In this document: piece by piece, positions 27,738 to 38,606 of the stretch | How the letters are laid out: each line of letters starts with the position of its first letter | How positions within the stretch are numbered: the stretch's first letter is position 1 | Source: an uncultured Nitrosomonas sp. | GTDB lineage: Bacteria > Pseudomonadota > Gammaproteobacteria > Burkholderiales > Nitrosomonadaceae | NCBI GenBank assembly: GCA_902826115.1 | Contig: CADEDO010000008.1 | Span: forward strand, 1-64,000 | Length of the DNA: 64,000 nucleotides | Direction of reading: 5' to 3' | Notes under the pieces: generated by a model | What the model was told of the DNA's origin: nothing | The model's database searches: none | What the model saw: the letters and a program-made list of their open reading frames with translations, nothing else | Translations under genes and position numbers: made by a program

Positions 27738-28300
27738 AAGTCAGGTTTTGCAGTATGAGCAACTGTGGATGGGTTGTAGGAAATGAAATAATAACTGAAT
27801 TCCGCTGATTGGAAACAGGAATAACGGGCGTAAAAGATTGCATTAATCAAGGACGCGGAACAATAAATTGCATTGGTATTGGACTAGATTCACAGCGACT
27901 GTTCCCATTTATAATGGGACGCCCTGGTGTCAAATTAACCATCTAATCAAGTCACAAGCCAAGTTTTGTTGTTTTTTTGCTCATCATAATGAGCTTATTG
28001 GTTGAATTATAGGGATTATAGAAAGAATCAATAATATTGAGCGGAATATAATTTATTGAAAATACATGTTAAATTAAATTTTTAGTCAGAAATACAACAA
28101 GCATGTTGTATGCTAGCAACATATTTGTTGTTTTTTTTGCGAATTTTGTTGGTTTTTCTTGCAGTACGTTTCTGTGTTGGGCACAATTCAATCAAACCTT
28201 CCGAGTTGGGAGGTCCGAATAACGGGGTGCATTCCACCGGAGTGTAGTAGTAAAAAATATGACGGCCCCAGTCGTTTTAACATTAAAGGAGAACTTCCGT
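27738..28300 (+). other. Long AT-rich leader region upstream of the porin
   Basis: 563 bp without a gene that I can support. It holds three ordered inverted repeats: a 7-bp stem with 3-nt loop at 27903-27919 (TCCCATT/AATGGGA), a 6-bp stem at 27979-27994 (GCTCAT/ATGAGC), and a terminator-like hairpin at 28095-28138 described separately. A weak promoter-like TTGCAG with CACAAT 17 bp later lies around 28160-28190. It may hold a small RNA or a regulated porin leader. Confidence 0.5.
28095..28138 (+). terminator. Orphan intrinsic terminator upstream of the porin
   Basis: A 14-bp inverted repeat (CAACAAGCATGTTG with CAACATATTTGTTG, two imperfect pairs) with an 8-nt loop is directly followed by eight T. 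It is on the plus strand about 160 bp before the porin start, with no plus-strand gene upstream since the Lpp-like one, which already has its own terminator. It should end a short transcript or attenuate the porin message. Confidence 0.65.
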
Positions 28301-29470
28301 ATGAATAAGAAAATTATTTCGTTGGCAGTAGCCGGTGCACTTGCAGCCCCGATGATGGTATCAGCTCAAGGAACAAACGTAACAATGTTTGGTAGTGTTC
28401 AGGCTGAATACGCGACTGTTGATTATCAAGGTTTAAGCAGCCAAGCTCATATCGGTGATGATACCGGACGTTCACGTTGGGGTGCACGTGTTACTGAAAA
28501 CCTGGGTGGCGGTCTACAAGCTAAAGCACATGTTGAGTATGGTTTTAGCACTGGCGGTAACAATATTGGTACTGCACGTGAGCGCTGGGTTGCATTGGCG
28601 AATGATGGTTGGGGTGAAGTTAAATTTGGCCGTGTTCAATCACCATTCAAAGATTTCGCCGGTGGTATGACCATTGATCCATTTGCTTACACCACACTGC
28701 AAGCTTCAGGTAGTGGTGGTACCATGACAGCATCTGCAAACGGTCTGGGTTCAGGTGCGCAAGGTTTCGTAAACAGTGCAGCGCGTTATGATTCTCCAAA
28801 AGTAGAAGGTTTCAGCTTTTCAGGTATCATCATGCCAGGCGATACCCCTAGATATGATCCAGTATTTAGCAGCTCGCAAAATTCAGGCGGTGAAGATGGT
28901 GAATGGGACTTCCAAGTTGCCGGTAAGTATGAAGCGCAAATGCAAGGTCATAATTTAGGCGTATTTGGCGGATATTCACGTGATAATATCAGCACCGCAC
29001 AAAAAACTGTTGGTGTTCTGAATAGTGAAGAAGTATGGCGTGGTGGTGCATCATGGTCCTTCCAAAACTTCAAGCTGAACGGTCAATATGAAAATATCAA
29101 CAATGCGGTGGGTGCAGCGACCTGTACCAATGCGGCCATGTTGGGTAACCCAGACTCAGGCAATGCAGACAGCCGTTCTCAATGTAATTCAGCCATGCAC
29201 TTGAATGGTGACGGTCAACTCTGGTTTGCTGGTGGTCAGTACGATATGGGAAATACCAGTTTCATCGCTCAAGGTGGTATGTCTGAAGCCAAAAGTGTCA
29301 ATGGCGTTGCAGCAAAACGTGAAGTTAGCAGCTTCACAGTTGGTGCGATTCATAACCTGAGCAAACGCTCAAGCCTGTTTGGTGGTTATCAACGTGCAAT
29401 GGTTGATGATAAAAATGCAATATTTAGAGATAGCGATACCTATACTGTAGGTATGCGTCACAACTTCTAA
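28301..29470 (+). CDS. Gram-negative general porin
   Basis: 389 residues from the ATG preceded by AAAGGAGAA. Signal peptide MNKKIISLAVAGALAAPMMVSAQ, then VTMFGSVQAEYATVDYQ and the typical betaproteobacterial 16-strand porin pattern (SRWGARVTENLGGGLQAKAHVEYGF; WGEVKFGRVQSPF), ending GMRHNF with terminal Phe needed for outer-membrane assembly. One predicted loop contains two Cys about 30 residues apart (ATCTNAA ... SRSQCNS) that could form a disulfide. Probably abundant, with its own strong terminator. Confidence 0.92.
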   Translation: MNKKIISLAVAGALAAPMMVSAQGTNVTMFGSVQAEYATVDYQGLSSQAHIGDDTGRSRWGARVTENLGGGLQAKAHVEYGFSTGGNNIGTARERWVALANDGWGEVKFGRVQSPFKDFAGGMTIDPFAYTTLQASGSGGTMTASANGLGSGAQGFVNSAARYDSPKVEGFSFSGIIMPGDTPRYDPVFSSSQNSGGEDGEWDFQVAGKYEAQMQGHNLGVFGGYSRDNISTAQKTVGVLNSEEVWRGGASWSFQNFKLNGQYENINNAVGAATCTNAAMLGNPDSGNADSRSQCNSAMHLNGDGQLWFAGGQYDMGNTSFIAQGGMSEAKSVNGVAAKREVSSFTVGAIHNLSKRSSLFGGYQRAMVDDKNAIFRDSDTYTVGMRHNF

Positions 29471-29486
29471 ACGAAGTTTTTCTCGT

Positions 29487-29513
29487 AAAAAGGCACCTTC
29501 GGGTGCCTTTTTT
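29487..29513 (+). terminator. Intrinsic terminator of the porin gene
   Basis: AAAAAGGCACC, a UUCG tetraloop, the complementary GGTGCC and a run of six T, 17 bp after the porin stop codon. Textbook rho-independent form. Confidence 0.95.
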
Positions 29514-29610
29514 ATTGCCTAATTGAATAAATAAATTCTATTGGTTTTCTTCTTGCTGTAAATTTATACTTTAGAGAATTTTGATAGTTTTTAATGAGGA
29601 TTTGGTCGTT

Positions 29611-30039
29611 ATGAGCATGAAAAAATGGACGGATGAAGAACTGATTTCTACACGCGATAGCCTTGAAGCCTGGAACACTCGCAGCAACAGTACCGCTGGT
29701 GGTTCTAAAATGTGGTTGTTTACAGCATTCCTGGGTGCACTTGCTATTTCTACAGGATTTGCTTTTATCTTTTTGGATGGAGTGACCGTATTGAGCATCA
29801 TATTAATGATCATGGGCACTATTACTTGTCTATCTTGGTACAAGAGTGACAAACGACGTAAAGATAACATAGCGTTTCTTGAAGATATCAATAAGGAGAT
29901 TAAATCTCGCAAGATAAAAGATGCTCCAAAAGCAAAGGATAAAAGTGGAGACACCAAGCCAACAGAGAGTATGGAAAGCGAGCAACAAGACTTAGCTGCT
30001 ACAGATTCTTCGACTGTCAATGATAGCCCCAACAAGTAG
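29611..30039 (+). CDS. Unknown membrane protein with two helices and acidic tail
   Basis: 142 residues from ATG (MSMKKWTDEELISTRDSLEAW), SD-like GAGG upstream. Two adjacent membrane helices (~38-60 MWLFTAFLGALAISTGFAFIF and ~66-84 LSIILMIMGTITCLSW) are followed by a charged cytoplasmic coil (KSDKRRKDNIAFLEDINKEIKSRK) and a low-complexity Ser/Thr/Glu tail. No family recognised. It is followed after ~40 bp by another unknown gene on the same strand and may be co-transcribed with it. Confidence 0.7.
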   Translation: MSMKKWTDEELISTRDSLEAWNTRSNSTAGGSKMWLFTAFLGALAISTGFAFIFLDGVTVLSIILMIMGTITCLSWYKSDKRRKDNIAFLEDINKEIKSRKIKDAPKAKDKSGDTKPTESMESEQQDLAATDSSTVNDSPNK

Positions 30040-30076
30040 TGTAAAAATCAGAATACAAATCTATGTATGACTGTGT

Positions 30077-30619
30077 ATGAGAGCCAATGATTTGTTAGCA
30101 CGATTTGTGCAATGGATTACTTTCGGAGCAAGCGGCTCCATACCAGCATCCTTTCACAATGAATTGGATAGGCAATCGGCCTTGAGTTCAGATGATATTC
30201 GGCTTTTTGAAGCTTTATGTCAGTTTTTATGGATACAGGGCGAGCCATTGCCGCTTATTTTTGATGTGCACGATGAGATTTATACCCGCCAGGGAATTAC
30301 TCTGACTACATTAAAACGCCTGGAAGATGCTGGCTTAGTGAGGTTCGAGCGCAACGGTTTTGTTAAGAAAGGATTCCGTCAACATGCACGGCTATTTTAT
30401 TGCGGTAAACCAACAAAAATCGGTTTTTCTAACAACGAAAATAATGAACTGGATTTAGGGCATGTGTTGCTGACGGAGCGCGGTAAAGCATTGGCCCTGA
30501 CTTATCCGGTATCAAGGAATCAGCAGTTCTATGAATATGTGATCAACCGGTGGTTTCAACAGGGATTGGTTTTATCTTCGATACAAATTGATCAGAATCA
30601 ACAAAGTCGACATGAGTGA
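30077..30619 (+). CDS. Unknown protein with winged-helix-like segment
   Basis: 180 residues. No signal or membrane segment. The middle, ITLTTLKRLEDAGLVRFERNGFVKK, looks like the end of a winged-helix domain (recognition helix plus wing), and VLLTERGKALALTYPV resembles the C-terminal motif LLTERG.AL of several uncharacterised proteins (DUF2806/TIGR03899-like). A regulatory or protein-binding role is a guess. No clear SD. Ends 13 bp before the convergent glycerate kinase gene. Confidence 0.65.
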   Translation: MRANDLLARFVQWITFGASGSIPASFHNELDRQSALSSDDIRLFEALCQFLWIQGEPLPLIFDVHDEIYTRQGITLTTLKRLEDAGLVRFERNGFVKKGFRQHARLFYCGKPTKIGFSNNENNELDLGHVLLTERGKALALTYPVSRNQQFYEYVINRWFQQGLVLSSIQIDQNQQSRHE

Positions 30620-30632
30620 TGATGGGTTGTAT

Positions 30633-31904
30633 TTAAAGGATGAGTATGACCCGAAAGTCATTCACATTCGTATAAGTGGGGCCAGTCATCACTAAATCGT
30701 TTAACTGCTGAAAGAAAGTATAAGCATCGTTATTGTCTAAGAATATTTGAGCACTGAGCCCCAGTTGCTGTGCGCGCATCAGTGAATCAGGCGTAATGAC
30801 TGCTCCAGCATTATTTTCTGTGCCATCAATCCCATCCGTATCGCAAGCAAGCGCGTACACATCTGCCATTCCTGCGAGCTCAATCAGCAAGGACAATAAA
30901 AACTCTGCATTGCGGCCTCCGCGACCTTCGCCTTTGATGGTTACCGTCGTTTCGCCACCCGATAAAAGGGCGATGGGTGCTTTTAACCATTGTGGGTGAA
31001 AGCGGATTTCTTTAACCAGTGCAGCATAGCCTTTGGCAATTTCGCGCGATTCTCCGGTTACGGTATCGCCCAATATCAAGGCAGATATTTGGTGTCGTTG
31101 AAAATAATCCGCTGCTGCCGACAATGATTGATGTGCGCTGGCGATAATTTTGTTTGCGACATGCGTGAAAATCGGAGAACCGGGTTTGGGGGTCTCGTCG
31201 AGTGGCTGATTTTTACCAGCCAGCAGTTTCTGCTTGATGGGCGGAGGCACATTCAAGTGGTAATGATCCAGTACTGCCAATGCATCCGAAAAAGTAGTCG
31301 GGTCGGGTGTGCAGGGACCCGATGCGATATGGGTGGCTTGGTCGCCGGTTACATCAGAAATAATTAATGCACAGATAGGCGCCTTGCAGGCGGCAGCGAG
31401 TTTACCGCCCTGAATCGCTGACAAATGTTTGCGCGCGGTATTGATCTCTTGAATGCTGGCACCGCAACAGAGCAATTGATGGGTGATTTGTTGCAAATCA
31501 TGCAAAGAAATGCCATCGATGGGCAAAGCGAGCAGACTGGATCCGCCACCGCTCAGCAAACAAAGTAATAAGTCTTCAGCGCCTAATGTCTTGACCGCAG
31601 ATAGCATGTGTCTTGATGCCTGCTCACCGTTTTGATCAGGAATCGGATGTCCGGCCTCTACCACCTTGATTCTGCAGGTGGGTAACTGGTGCCCATAGCG
31701 CGTAATGACTAAACCATCCAGTGGGGCGTCAGGGGGCCAGGAATTTTCAACGGCCAATGCCATGGCAGCGGCTGCTTTGCCTGCACCGACAACGAGTGTA
31801 CGACCTTTTGGCGGGGATGGTAAATATTGGGGGACGATATGAGCTGGATCAGCCGCTCTGACTGCAATGGAAAAACTTTCCAGCAAATAATCGCGTGGAT
31901 TCAT
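30633..31904 (-). CDS. gckA: Glycerate 2-kinase, MOFRL family
   Basis: 423 residues. Motifs: [17 protein letters not shown] near the start, [77 protein letters not shown] and [18 protein letters not shown]. It phosphorylates D-glycerate to 2-phosphoglycerate, linking glyoxylate/tartronate or photorespiratory-type glycolate salvage to glycolysis, sensible in an autotroph that makes 2-phosphoglycolate. Start overlaps the uvrA stop by 4 bp, so the two are co-transcribed. The gene is also called ttuD in some genomes. Confidence 0.9.
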   Translation of the reverse strand: MNPRDYLLESFSIAVRAADPAHIVPQYLPSPPKGRTLVVGAGKAAAAMALAVENSWPPDAPLDGLVITRYGHQLPTCRIKVVEAGHPIPDQNGEQASRHMLSAVKTLGAEDLLLCLLSGGGSSLLALPIDGISLHDLQQITHQLLCCGASIQEINTARKHLSAIQGGKLAAACKAPICALIISDVTGDQATHIASGPCTPDPTTFSDALAVLDHYHLNVPPPIKQKLLAGKNQPLDETPKPGSPIFTHVANKIIASAHQSLSAAADYFQRHQISALILGDTVTGESREIAKGYAALVKEIRFHPQWLKAPIALLSGGETTVTIKGEGRGGRNAEFLLSLLIELAGMADVYALACDTDGIDGTENNAGAVITPDSLMRAQQLGLSAQIFLDNNDAYTFFQQLNDLVMTGPTYTNVNDFRVILIL

Positions 31905-34720
31905 TTAATTAGCATGGGCTGCAAATAATGACCGGTAAAACTGCTGGGATTGGCTGCAATAGCTTCCGGTGAACCTTCGGCAACGATACAACCGCCGCCG
32001 TCGCCGCCTTCCGGACCTAGGTCAATGATCCAATCTGCGGTCTTGATGACATCAAGATTGTGTTCGATCACTACGACAGTATTGCCATGATCGCGTAATC
32101 TGTGTAATACCTTCAGTAATAAATCGATATCCTGGAAATGCAAACCTGTCGTAGGCTCGTCCAGTATATACAGGGTGCGGCCTGTGTCGCGCTTGGAAAG
32201 CTCCAGCGACAACTTGACGCGCTGAGCTTCACCACCGGATAGGGTAGTGGCGGATTGACCCAGGGTGATATACCCCAGGCCCACTTCCAGCAGGGTTTGT
32301 AATTTACGCGCAACAACGGGTACAGCTTTAAAAAACTCAAAGGCATTTTCCACCGTCATTTGCAGAATTTCGTTGATATTTTTGCCCTTATACTGAATTT
32401 CCAGGGTTTCCCGGTTATAACGTCTGCCATGGCATACATCGCAGGTGACATAAATATCGGGCAGAAAGTGCATCTCGACTTTAATGACGCCATCACCTTG
32501 ACAAGCTTCGCAGCGTCCGCCTTTGACGTTGAATGAGAACCGGCCCGGTGCATAACCGCGTTCGCGCGCTTGTGGAACGCCTGCAAATAAGTCTCGGATG
32601 GGGGTAAATAGTCCGGTGTAAGTGGCAGGATTGGAGCGGGGAGTGCGTCCGATCGGGCTTTGATCCATATTGATCACTTTATCGAAGAAAGCCAAACCGT
32701 CAATATGCTGATAGGGTGCGGGTTCGGTGATACTGCCATAAAGATGGCGTGCGACCACGCGATGGAGTGTTTCATTGATGAGTGTCGATTTGCCAGATCC
32801 GGAGACGCCGGTCACGCACACAAATAGTCCGACTGGCAAATTGAGCGTAATATTTTTTAGATTATTACCCGAGGCGCCTTCGATTCGAAGCATTCGGTCA
32901 GCATCGATTGGGTGGCGTGTGTCTGGAATGGGAATGGATAATGTGCCGGATAAGTATTGGCCTGTTAACGAAGCGCTGTCCTGCTGAATTTCTTCGGGAG
33001 TTCCCTGCGCTACTACCAGACCGCCATGTTCTCCGGCTCCCGGGCCCATGTCGACGACATAATCTGCAATCTGGATGGCATCTTGATCATGTTCGACTAC
33101 GATGACGCTATTGCCGATATCGCGCAGATTCTTAAGGGTGTCCAGCAAGCGTCCATTATCACGTTGATGCAAACCAATTGACGGCTCATCCAGAACATAC
33201 ATGACGCCGGTCAAACCGGAGCCGATTTGACTGGCAAGGCGTATGCGCTGCGATTCCCCGCCTGATAAAGTATCAGCGGAGCGATCCAGTGACAGGTAAT
33301 CCAATCCCACATTGTTCAGAAATTGCAGGCGGCTGGAAATTTCCTTGACGATTCGCTCGGCGATGGATTGTTTATGGCCCGATAATTCAATCTCGTCAAA
33401 AAATAGCTTGGCTTTTTTTAGCGGGAAAGCGCTGATTTCATAAATGGCTTTGCCCGCGACATGCACATGACGAGCGGATTGGCATAAGCGCGTGCCTTGG
33501 CATTCCGGGCAAGTTTGTGCGTTGAGGTATTTTGCCAGTTCTTCGCGCACGGTTTGAGATTCTGTTTCCTTGTAACGACGTGTCAGATTGGGAATGATGC
33601 CTTCAAAAGGGTGTGTTTCCTGGTGCTTGCGGCCTCCTTCCGACAAATACGAGAAGCATATTTTTTCTTTGCCAGAGCCATGCAAAACAATCTGCTGAAT
33701 CGAGTCATCCAGTTTCTCGAAAGGCGTTTCCAGATCAAAGTGATAATGCTCAGCCAGGCTGGTGAGCAATTGGAAGTAAAATTGATTGCGTCGATCCCAA
33801 TTTTTGACTGCACCGGAGGCTAGCGATAGATGCGGGAATGCCACGACGCGGGCGGGATCAAAAAAGGTGATTTGTCCCAAGCCATCGCATTTATTACAGG
33901 CTCCGAGTGGATTGTTAAATGAAAATAACCTGGGTTCCAGCTCAGATAAGGAATAACTGCAAACGGGGCAACTGAATTTTGCGGAAAAGAGATGCTCGTG
34001 ACCAGTATCCATTTCAACTGCCAGTGCGCGTCCTTCCGAATGGCGAAGTGCCACTTCAAATGATTCAGCGAGGCGTTGTTTGGCATCAGGAGAAACTTTT
34101 AAGCGGTCAATCACCACCTCGATGGTATGTTTCTGGGTTTTTTGTAACTTGGGTAGCGCATCGATTTCATATACTTCACCGTCAATTCGCAGGCGGACAA
34201 ACCCTTGTGCTCGCAGCTCATCGAATAATTCGGCCTGTTCGCCTTTGCGTTCGACAATCAAGGGTGACAGGATCATCAGGCGCGTGTCCAGCGGGAGTTG
34301 CAACACATGATCGACCATTTGGGAGACGCTCTGGGCCGTCAGAATAATGTTGTGCTCAGGACAATGGGGATCGCCAACACGGGCAAACAGCAAGCGCAAG
34401 TAATCGTGAATTTCTGTGACGGTGCCAACCGTCGAGCGGGGGTTGTGGGAAGTTGCTTTTTGTTCGATGGCAATAGCGGGGGATAGCCCTTCGATCAAAT
34501 CGACATCAGGTTTTTCCATGAGCTGAAGAAACTGTCTGGCGTATGCGGAGAGTGATTCTACATAGCGGCGCTGACCTTCTGCATACAGCGTATCGAAGGC
34601 GAGCGAGGATTTGCCGGATCCAGATAATCCCGTAATGACGACTAGTTTGTTACGTGGCAGATCGAGACTGATGTTTTTCAGATTGTGGGTGCGCGCACCG
34701 CGTATTTTTATGGATTCCAT
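31901..34720 (-). CDS. uvrA: Excinuclease ABC subunit A
   Basis: 939 residues, full length. N-terminal Walker [21 protein letters not shown], zinc motifs [21 protein letters not shown] and CNKCDGLG, first signature [19 protein letters not shown] with [16 protein letters not shown], second Walker [13 protein letters not shown], the C-terminal zinc finger CEACQGDG...CDVC, and second [15 protein letters not shown] with LDEPTTGLH. UvrA dimers find helix-distorting damage and load UvrB. I see no convincing LexA-type box in the short gap to the divergent MFS gene. Confidence 0.98.
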   Translation of the reverse strand: MESIKIRGARTHNLKNISLDLPRNKLVVITGLSGSGKSSLAFDTLYAEGQRRYVESLSAYARQFLQLMEKPDVDLIEGLSPAIAIEQKATSHNPRSTVGTVTEIHDYLRLLFARVGDPHCPEHNIILTAQSVSQMVDHVLQLPLDTRLMILSPLIVERKGEQAELFDELRAQGFVRLRIDGEVYEIDALPKLQKTQKHTIEVVIDRLKVSPDAKQRLAESFEVALRHSEGRALAVEMDTGHEHLFSAKFSCPVCSYSLSELEPRLFSFNNPLGACNKCDGLGQITFFDPARVVAFPHLSLASGAVKNWDRRNQFYFQLLTSLAEHYHFDLETPFEKLDDSIQQIVLHGSGKEKICFSYLSEGGRKHQETHPFEGIIPNLTRRYKETESQTVREELAKYLNAQTCPECQGTRLCQSARHVHVAGKAIYEISAFPLKKAKLFFDEIELSGHKQSIAERIVKEISSRLQFLNNVGLDYLSLDRSADTLSGGESQRIRLASQIGSGLTGVMYVLDEPSIGLHQRDNGRLLDTLKNLRDIGNSVIVVEHDQDAIQIADYVVDMGPGAGEHGGLVVAQGTPEEIQQDSASLTGQYLSGTLSIPIPDTRHPIDADRMLRIEGASGNNLKNITLNLPVGLFVCVTGVSGSGKSTLINETLHRVVARHLYGSITEPAPYQHIDGLAFFDKVINMDQSPIGRTPRSNPATYTGLFTPIRDLFAGVPQARERGYAPGRFSFNVKGGRCEACQGDGVIKVEMHFLPDIYVTCDVCHGRRYNRETLEIQYKGKNINEILQMTVENAFEFFKAVPVVARKLQTLLEVGLGYITLGQSATTLSGGEAQRVKLSLELSKRDTGRTLYILDEPTTGLHFQDIDLLLKVLHRLRDHGNTVVVIEHNLDVIKTADWIIDLGPEGGDGGGCIVAEGSPEAIAANPSSFTGHYLQPMLIK

Positions 34721-34786
34721 TAGCTATCTATGTATGAGTCAACCTGCTAATATACCCAACTTTTTGGGAATATCACAACCTGATTC

Positions 34787-36190
34787 ATGTCTGCTCCAAC
34801 TTCATCTGAAAAAATGTCACCAGCGGAACTGCGCGCAACCATCGGTTTAGCCGGTGTTTATGGTTTGCGAATGTTTGGCTTGTTTATTATTCTGCCGGTA
34901 TTTGCTTTTTATGCTAAAGATCTGCCAGGTGGCGACAACTATACCCTCGTAGGTATCGCGCTGGGAGCATATGGCTTGACCCAGGCTATTTTACAAATCC
35001 CTTTCGGCTGGTTATCTGATCGTATTGGACGTAAACCTGTTATTTATCTGGGATTGATTTTATTTGCAATCGGTAGTGTGCTTGCTGCCTGCGCAGTGGA
35101 TATTTACTGGGTAATATTGGGGCGCATCATCCAAGGCGCTGGTGCAATTTCAGCCGCTGTGATGGCTTTGGCTGCTGACTTGACCCGCGAAGAACATCGA
35201 ACCAAGGCAATGGCTACCATTGGGATGACTATTGGTACTGTTTTTGCCGTTTCTCTGATCGTAGCTCCGGTGCTAAATCAATGGATTGGTGTGCCAGGGA
35301 TTTTTGCCATGACAGGAGTGTTGGCGATTTTGGCTATGGTCGTGGTCAAGAAAATTATTCCTGATCCACAAATCAGCCGCTTTCATTCGGATACAGAAGC
35401 ATCGGCGGCAAGTTTCGGCGGCGTATTGCGGAATACACAATTGCTGCGCTTGAATTACGGTATTTTTGCCTTGCATGCTGCGTTGATGGCGCTATGGTTG
35501 GTTGTGCCATTGACACTGCATCAAGCTGGAATTATCGCAGCTGATCACTGGCAAATTTATTTGCCGGTTCTGATTTTGTCAGTGGTATTGATCATACCGG
35601 CGATTATTTATGCCGAAAAAAAGGCGAAGCTAAAACCCGTTTTTATTGCCGCCATTGCTTTATTGCTAGCTGGGCAAATATCACTGGCAATGACTGCTGA
35701 CTCAGTATGGGGTACAGCCATTGCGTTGTTGGTTTTTTTCACGGCATTCAATTTGCTGGAAGCAAGCCTGCCATCGTTAATCTCGAAAATTGCTCCGGTA
35801 GGCGCAAAAGGAACTGCGATTGGGATTTACAGCAGCACTCAATTTCTAGGTACGTTTGTAGGCGCGGCAGCAGGCGGTTATTTGTTTGGCAACTATGGCA
35901 GCGATGCACTATATACTTTTTGTGGATTGTTATTGATCGTATGGCTGATTATTGCTATAACAATGAAAGCGCCTGCGGCTGTGCGCTCTAAAATGTATCA
36001 CGTGCAAGAGATGGATATCAATCAATCAAGGGAATTATCGCATCAACTTGCAGCACTCCCCGGTGTGAATGAAGCCTTGGTTCTGGCGAATGAAGGAGTG
36101 GCTTATTTAAAGGTCGACATGCAAGGTTTCGATGAAGAAAAAGTCATTAAATTGCTTGAGGAAGGAAATATAAATGGCATCAGTCAATAA
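34787..36190 (+). CDS. MFS transporter with C-terminal YAM-like domain (YajR-like)
   Basis: 467 residues. Twelve predicted helices, with the MFS motif [17 protein letters not shown] between helices 2 and 3, then after residue ~400 a small soluble domain ([49 protein letters not shown]), a ferredoxin-like fold as in E. coli YajR. Substrate unknown; YajR is thought to be a proton-driven exporter. The ssb gene starts inside its 3' end (17 bp overlap), so ssb is translated from the same message at least in part. Divergent from uvrA. Confidence 0.87.
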   Translation: MSAPTSSEKMSPAELRATIGLAGVYGLRMFGLFIILPVFAFYAKDLPGGDNYTLVGIALGAYGLTQAILQIPFGWLSDRIGRKPVIYLGLILFAIGSVLAACAVDIYWVILGRIIQGAGAISAAVMALAADLTREEHRTKAMATIGMTIGTVFAVSLIVAPVLNQWIGVPGIFAMTGVLAILAMVVVKKIIPDPQISRFHSDTEASAASFGGVLRNTQLLRLNYGIFALHAALMALWLVVPLTLHQAGIIAADHWQIYLPVLILSVVLIIPAIIYAEKKAKLKPVFIAAIALLLAGQISLAMTADSVWGTAIALLVFFTAFNLLEASLPSLISKIAPVGAKGTAIGIYSSTQFLGTFVGAAAGGYLFGNYGSDALYTFCGLLLIVWLIIAITMKAPAAVRSKMYHVQEMDINQSRELSHQLAALPGVNEALVLANEGVAYLKVDMQGFDEEKVIKLLEEGNINGISQ

Positions 36191-36623
36191 AGTAATACTC
36201 ATTGGTAATCTGGGAAAAGATCCCGAGACTCGCTACATGTCAAATGGAGATGCAGTCACTAATATTACCTTAGCAACGACAGATACCTGGAAAGACAAGA
36301 ACGGTGAAAAACAGGAAAAAACGGAATGGCATCGAGTTACTTTTTATCGCAAGTTAGCGGAGATTGCAGGAGAATATTTAAAAAAAGGCCGCTCCGTTTA
36401 TGTTGAAGGTAGGTTAGAAACCAGAAAATGGACCGATAAAAACGGTGTAGAACGCTATACGACGGATATTATTGCGAGTGATATGAAAATGCTGGGTAAT
36501 CGGTCAGGAAGCGGTAGCTTTGAGTCACCCGATCATGAAGAAGACAACTCTGTTCCTAGTCGGACTTCTTCAGCCAAGAGCGGGGTGGGATTTGACGATA
36601 TGGATGATGATATACCCTTTTAA
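36174..36623 (+). CDS. ssb: Single-stranded DNA-binding protein
   Basis: 149 residues. OB-fold start [22 protein letters not shown], then [29 protein letters not shown] and [16 protein letters not shown]; a short Gly/Ser-rich linker and the acidic tip DDMDDDIPF, which binds partner repair proteins. Length is shorter than E. coli Ssb (178) because of the reduced linker, usual in betaproteobacteria. Placement opposite uvrA recalls the common uvrA-ssb divergence, here with an MFS gene between them. Confidence 0.97.
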   Translation: MASVNKVILIGNLGKDPETRYMSNGDAVTNITLATTDTWKDKNGEKQEKTEWHRVTFYRKLAEIAGEYLKKGRSVYVEGRLETRKWTDKNGVERYTTDIIASDMKMLGNRSGSGSFESPDHEEDNSVPSRTSSAKSGVGFDDMDDDIPF

Positions 36624-36826
36624 CGTTTATCAGGTAATCGAATCACACCTTCCTGAGATTCTGATCTAGACAGGCCTGATTGACGACGGTTAGGTAGTGA
36701 GAACTCAATGCTCTCAATGTCACCGCCAATTTCTTTGGCCATATTCCTGAATTCAACGGCCAGCATACACTTGGGAACAATAAATGTTTGTTTCAATCCT
36801 GATTTGAAATTAACAAGAATTTTCAT
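36620..36826 (-). CDS. Small protein of unknown function
   Basis: 68 residues, convergent with ssb and overlapping its stop by 4 bp. Sequence begins [18 protein letters not shown], contains [14 protein letters not shown] and ends with a basic, polar tail ([14 protein letters not shown]). It could be a short beta-alpha-beta protein. A GGA-like SD lies before the ATG. No family recognised; the coding call is moderate. Confidence 0.55.
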   Translation of the reverse strand: MKILVNFKSGLKQTFIVPKCMLAVEFRNMAKEIGGDIESIEFSLPNRRQSGLSRSESQEGVIRLPDKR

Positions 36827-37195
36827 CGCTTTATTCCAGGTAAATTTGTTTTGTTAACGAATTAAATTATTAGATTCTTTCGTGATGCTATTGTTTTGAT
36901 TTTATCGACCCAAAGAGATCAAACTTTAGGCCATATATAGTGTTTAATGACTATATAACTCAATATATTGGTGTTACTGTGGTTGAATCTCATTAAGATG
37001 GAAGTTCAAAGCACTTAGCAATAGTCATTGCTATAGTTATAGCGGTCAGAATTTTTGCGATGGGATACTGTTGAAGTGTGTTTATAGATGTGTAGATATA
37101 AATTCTATCAATTACCTTTAGGAATCATCATCTTTGTTGAGAAGATAAGTTGTCTAGAAGGTAATTGAGAGCGCATTATTCTATGGAGCAGGCTT
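36827..37195. other. Gene-free AT-rich region
   Basis: 369 bp with no open frame I can support. Only weak dyads are visible (AGCAAT/ATTGCT around 37016). It presumably holds the promoter of the small gene ending at 36620 and the 3' end of the DUF2325 transcript. Confidence 0.5.
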
Positions 37196-37849
37196 TTAGT
37201 TGATCATCAAACTTAGCGTCATGATTCCAGATTGAAAAGTACTGACTTCTGAACGATCTATCAATATGCAAGGCTTACCAGAATTTTCGCAGTAATGCTT
37301 TACCATTAAGAAAGCTTCATGATTTACACAATCAATTGGACAAATAATCAAGTTAGTTTCTTGCAGAAGCTGAGATAAATTTCCCAAATGGTCATCGTGA
37401 TTACCATGAAATGTCATGAGGCTGCCGCCGGCATTGTTTATCATTCGATTGTATTCCGGGTACAGTTTCATACGACCTCCCACACACAAGACGGTTTTGC
37501 CTGTTAAGCGATTGTGATTAAGATCACACGACTTCTGATTGCTAACGTTGTATTTATTTAAAGAGGGAGTGGCTTTAATTAAAGGTGCCCAGTCTATAAC
37601 ACGAGAATTTATAAATGGGGCTGAATGCGGAGGCGCCATTCTCTGTCTCAGCTGATTGAATCTCGATCGAATTAAATGAATTCTTATACTGAATATTCGA
37701 ACTATTCTTAGTTGACAGGGTAATCTGTTTAAACAGCTTAGACAATACGATAAAAAGGCTTCTACGTAAGGAAGGTTAGGATAACAATGATGCGAAATGG
37801 TACTCGACGAATCAACACTGACTGAGGCCAGTTTTCTGAGAAATTTCAT
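37196..37849 (-). CDS. DUF2325 family protein with unusual N-terminal extension
   Basis: 217 residues; start supported by AGGAG eight nt before the ATG. Residues ~118-217 are a DUF2325 domain: KTVLCVGGRMKLYPEYNRMI, GGSLMTFHGNHDDHLGNLSQLL, TNLIICPIDCVNHEAF and CILIDRSEVSTF. The domain has conserved Cys/His and is often found next to iron genes. The first ~115 residues are Arg/Ser/Cys-rich and look unconserved. It follows bacterioferritin and hemP on the same strand, fitting a role in iron or metal homeostasis. Function of the family is not established. Confidence 0.75.
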   Translation of the reverse strand: MKFLRKLASVSVDSSSTISHHCYPNLPYVEAFLSYCLSCLNRLPCQLRIVRIFSIRIHLIRSRFNQLRQRMAPPHSAPFINSRVIDWAPLIKATPSLNKYNVSNQKSCDLNHNRLTGKTVLCVGGRMKLYPEYNRMINNAGGSLMTFHGNHDDHLGNLSQLLQETNLIICPIDCVNHEAFLMVKHYCENSGKPCILIDRSEVSTFQSGIMTLSLMIN

Positions 37850-37929
37850 AATCGGAGCTCCTAAAAGTCATTAGCAAGTAAAAGAATGGCTGGCTGACCT
37901 TAAGAAGCCTAGGCTGGCTGGCTGAATGT

Positions 37930-37960
37930 GCCGCTGAAGAAGGAGGATAACTCCAGCGGC
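37930..37960 (-). terminator. Hairpin downstream of bacterioferritin
   Basis: A 7-bp GCCGCTG/CAGCGGC stem with a ~17-nt loop lies just after the bfr stop codon. No T-run follows, so it may be an RNA-stabilising or weak termination hairpin before the DUF2325 gene. Confidence 0.35.
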
Positions 37961-37970
37961 AATGGAAAAT

Positions 37971-38435
37971 CTACATCTGGCTTTGCAACCAGTTATGGAT
38001 ACCAATTTTTTCCATGACATTAAGCTGAGTTTCCAGCCAGTCGATATGTTCTTCGGTATCTTCCAGAATACGTTCAAAAATCTCTCTTGAGACATAGTCT
38101 TGCGCTACTTCGCAGGCTGCAATTGCAGACACTAGGGTTTCTCGTGAGATTAATTCAAGTTTTAGATCACAAGCTACACATTCTTCAGCTGTTTCGCCGA
38201 TCATTAGTTTGCCAAGATCTTGTAAATTAGGTAAACCTTCCAATAAAAGGATTCGCTCAATGAGCACATCGGCATGTTTCATTTCCTCACATGACTCTTC
38301 AAACTCATGTTTTCCAAGGCTACTGAATCCCCAGTTTTTGTACATACGCGCATGGAGAAAATACTGATTAATAGCGGTCAATTCATGTTGTAGTTGCTGA
38401 TTTAGCCAGCGAATAATATCTACATTACCTTTCAT
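37971..38435 (-). CDS. bfr: Bacterioferritin with altered ferroxidase ligand
   Basis: 154 residues from the ATG that gives [20 protein letters not shown] is 6 nt upstream, while the ATG two codons earlier would touch the SD. Counting against E. coli Bfr, Glu18, Tyr25, Glu51, haem-ligand Met52, His54, Glu94 and His130 are all kept, but residue 127 is Thr (LEDTEEH) where Glu127 normally bridges the di-iron site. A Glu at 128 or 129 may compensate. Stores iron in the cytoplasm. Lies between hemP and the DUF2325 gene, all on the minus strand. Confidence 0.93.
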   Translation of the reverse strand: MKGNVDIIRWLNQQLQHELTAINQYFLHARMYKNWGFSSLGKHEFEESCEEMKHADVLIERILLLEGLPNLQDLGKLMIGETAEECVACDLKLELISRETLVSAIAACEVAQDYVSREIFERILEDTEEHIDWLETQLNVMEKIGIHNWLQSQM

Positions 38436-38606
38436 TTTCATCTCCTAAGACAGACATCACTTGTATGTAATTGAGTTAATATCAAAAGATATCATTTTGG
38501 TGCGCTTCTACGCGCGATCAATTATGAAATTCATTAGCGTATCAAGAGCAGTAGCACCAACGATAACTTGCATCTGCAAATATACATGATATCCGTCTTT
38601 AATCCA

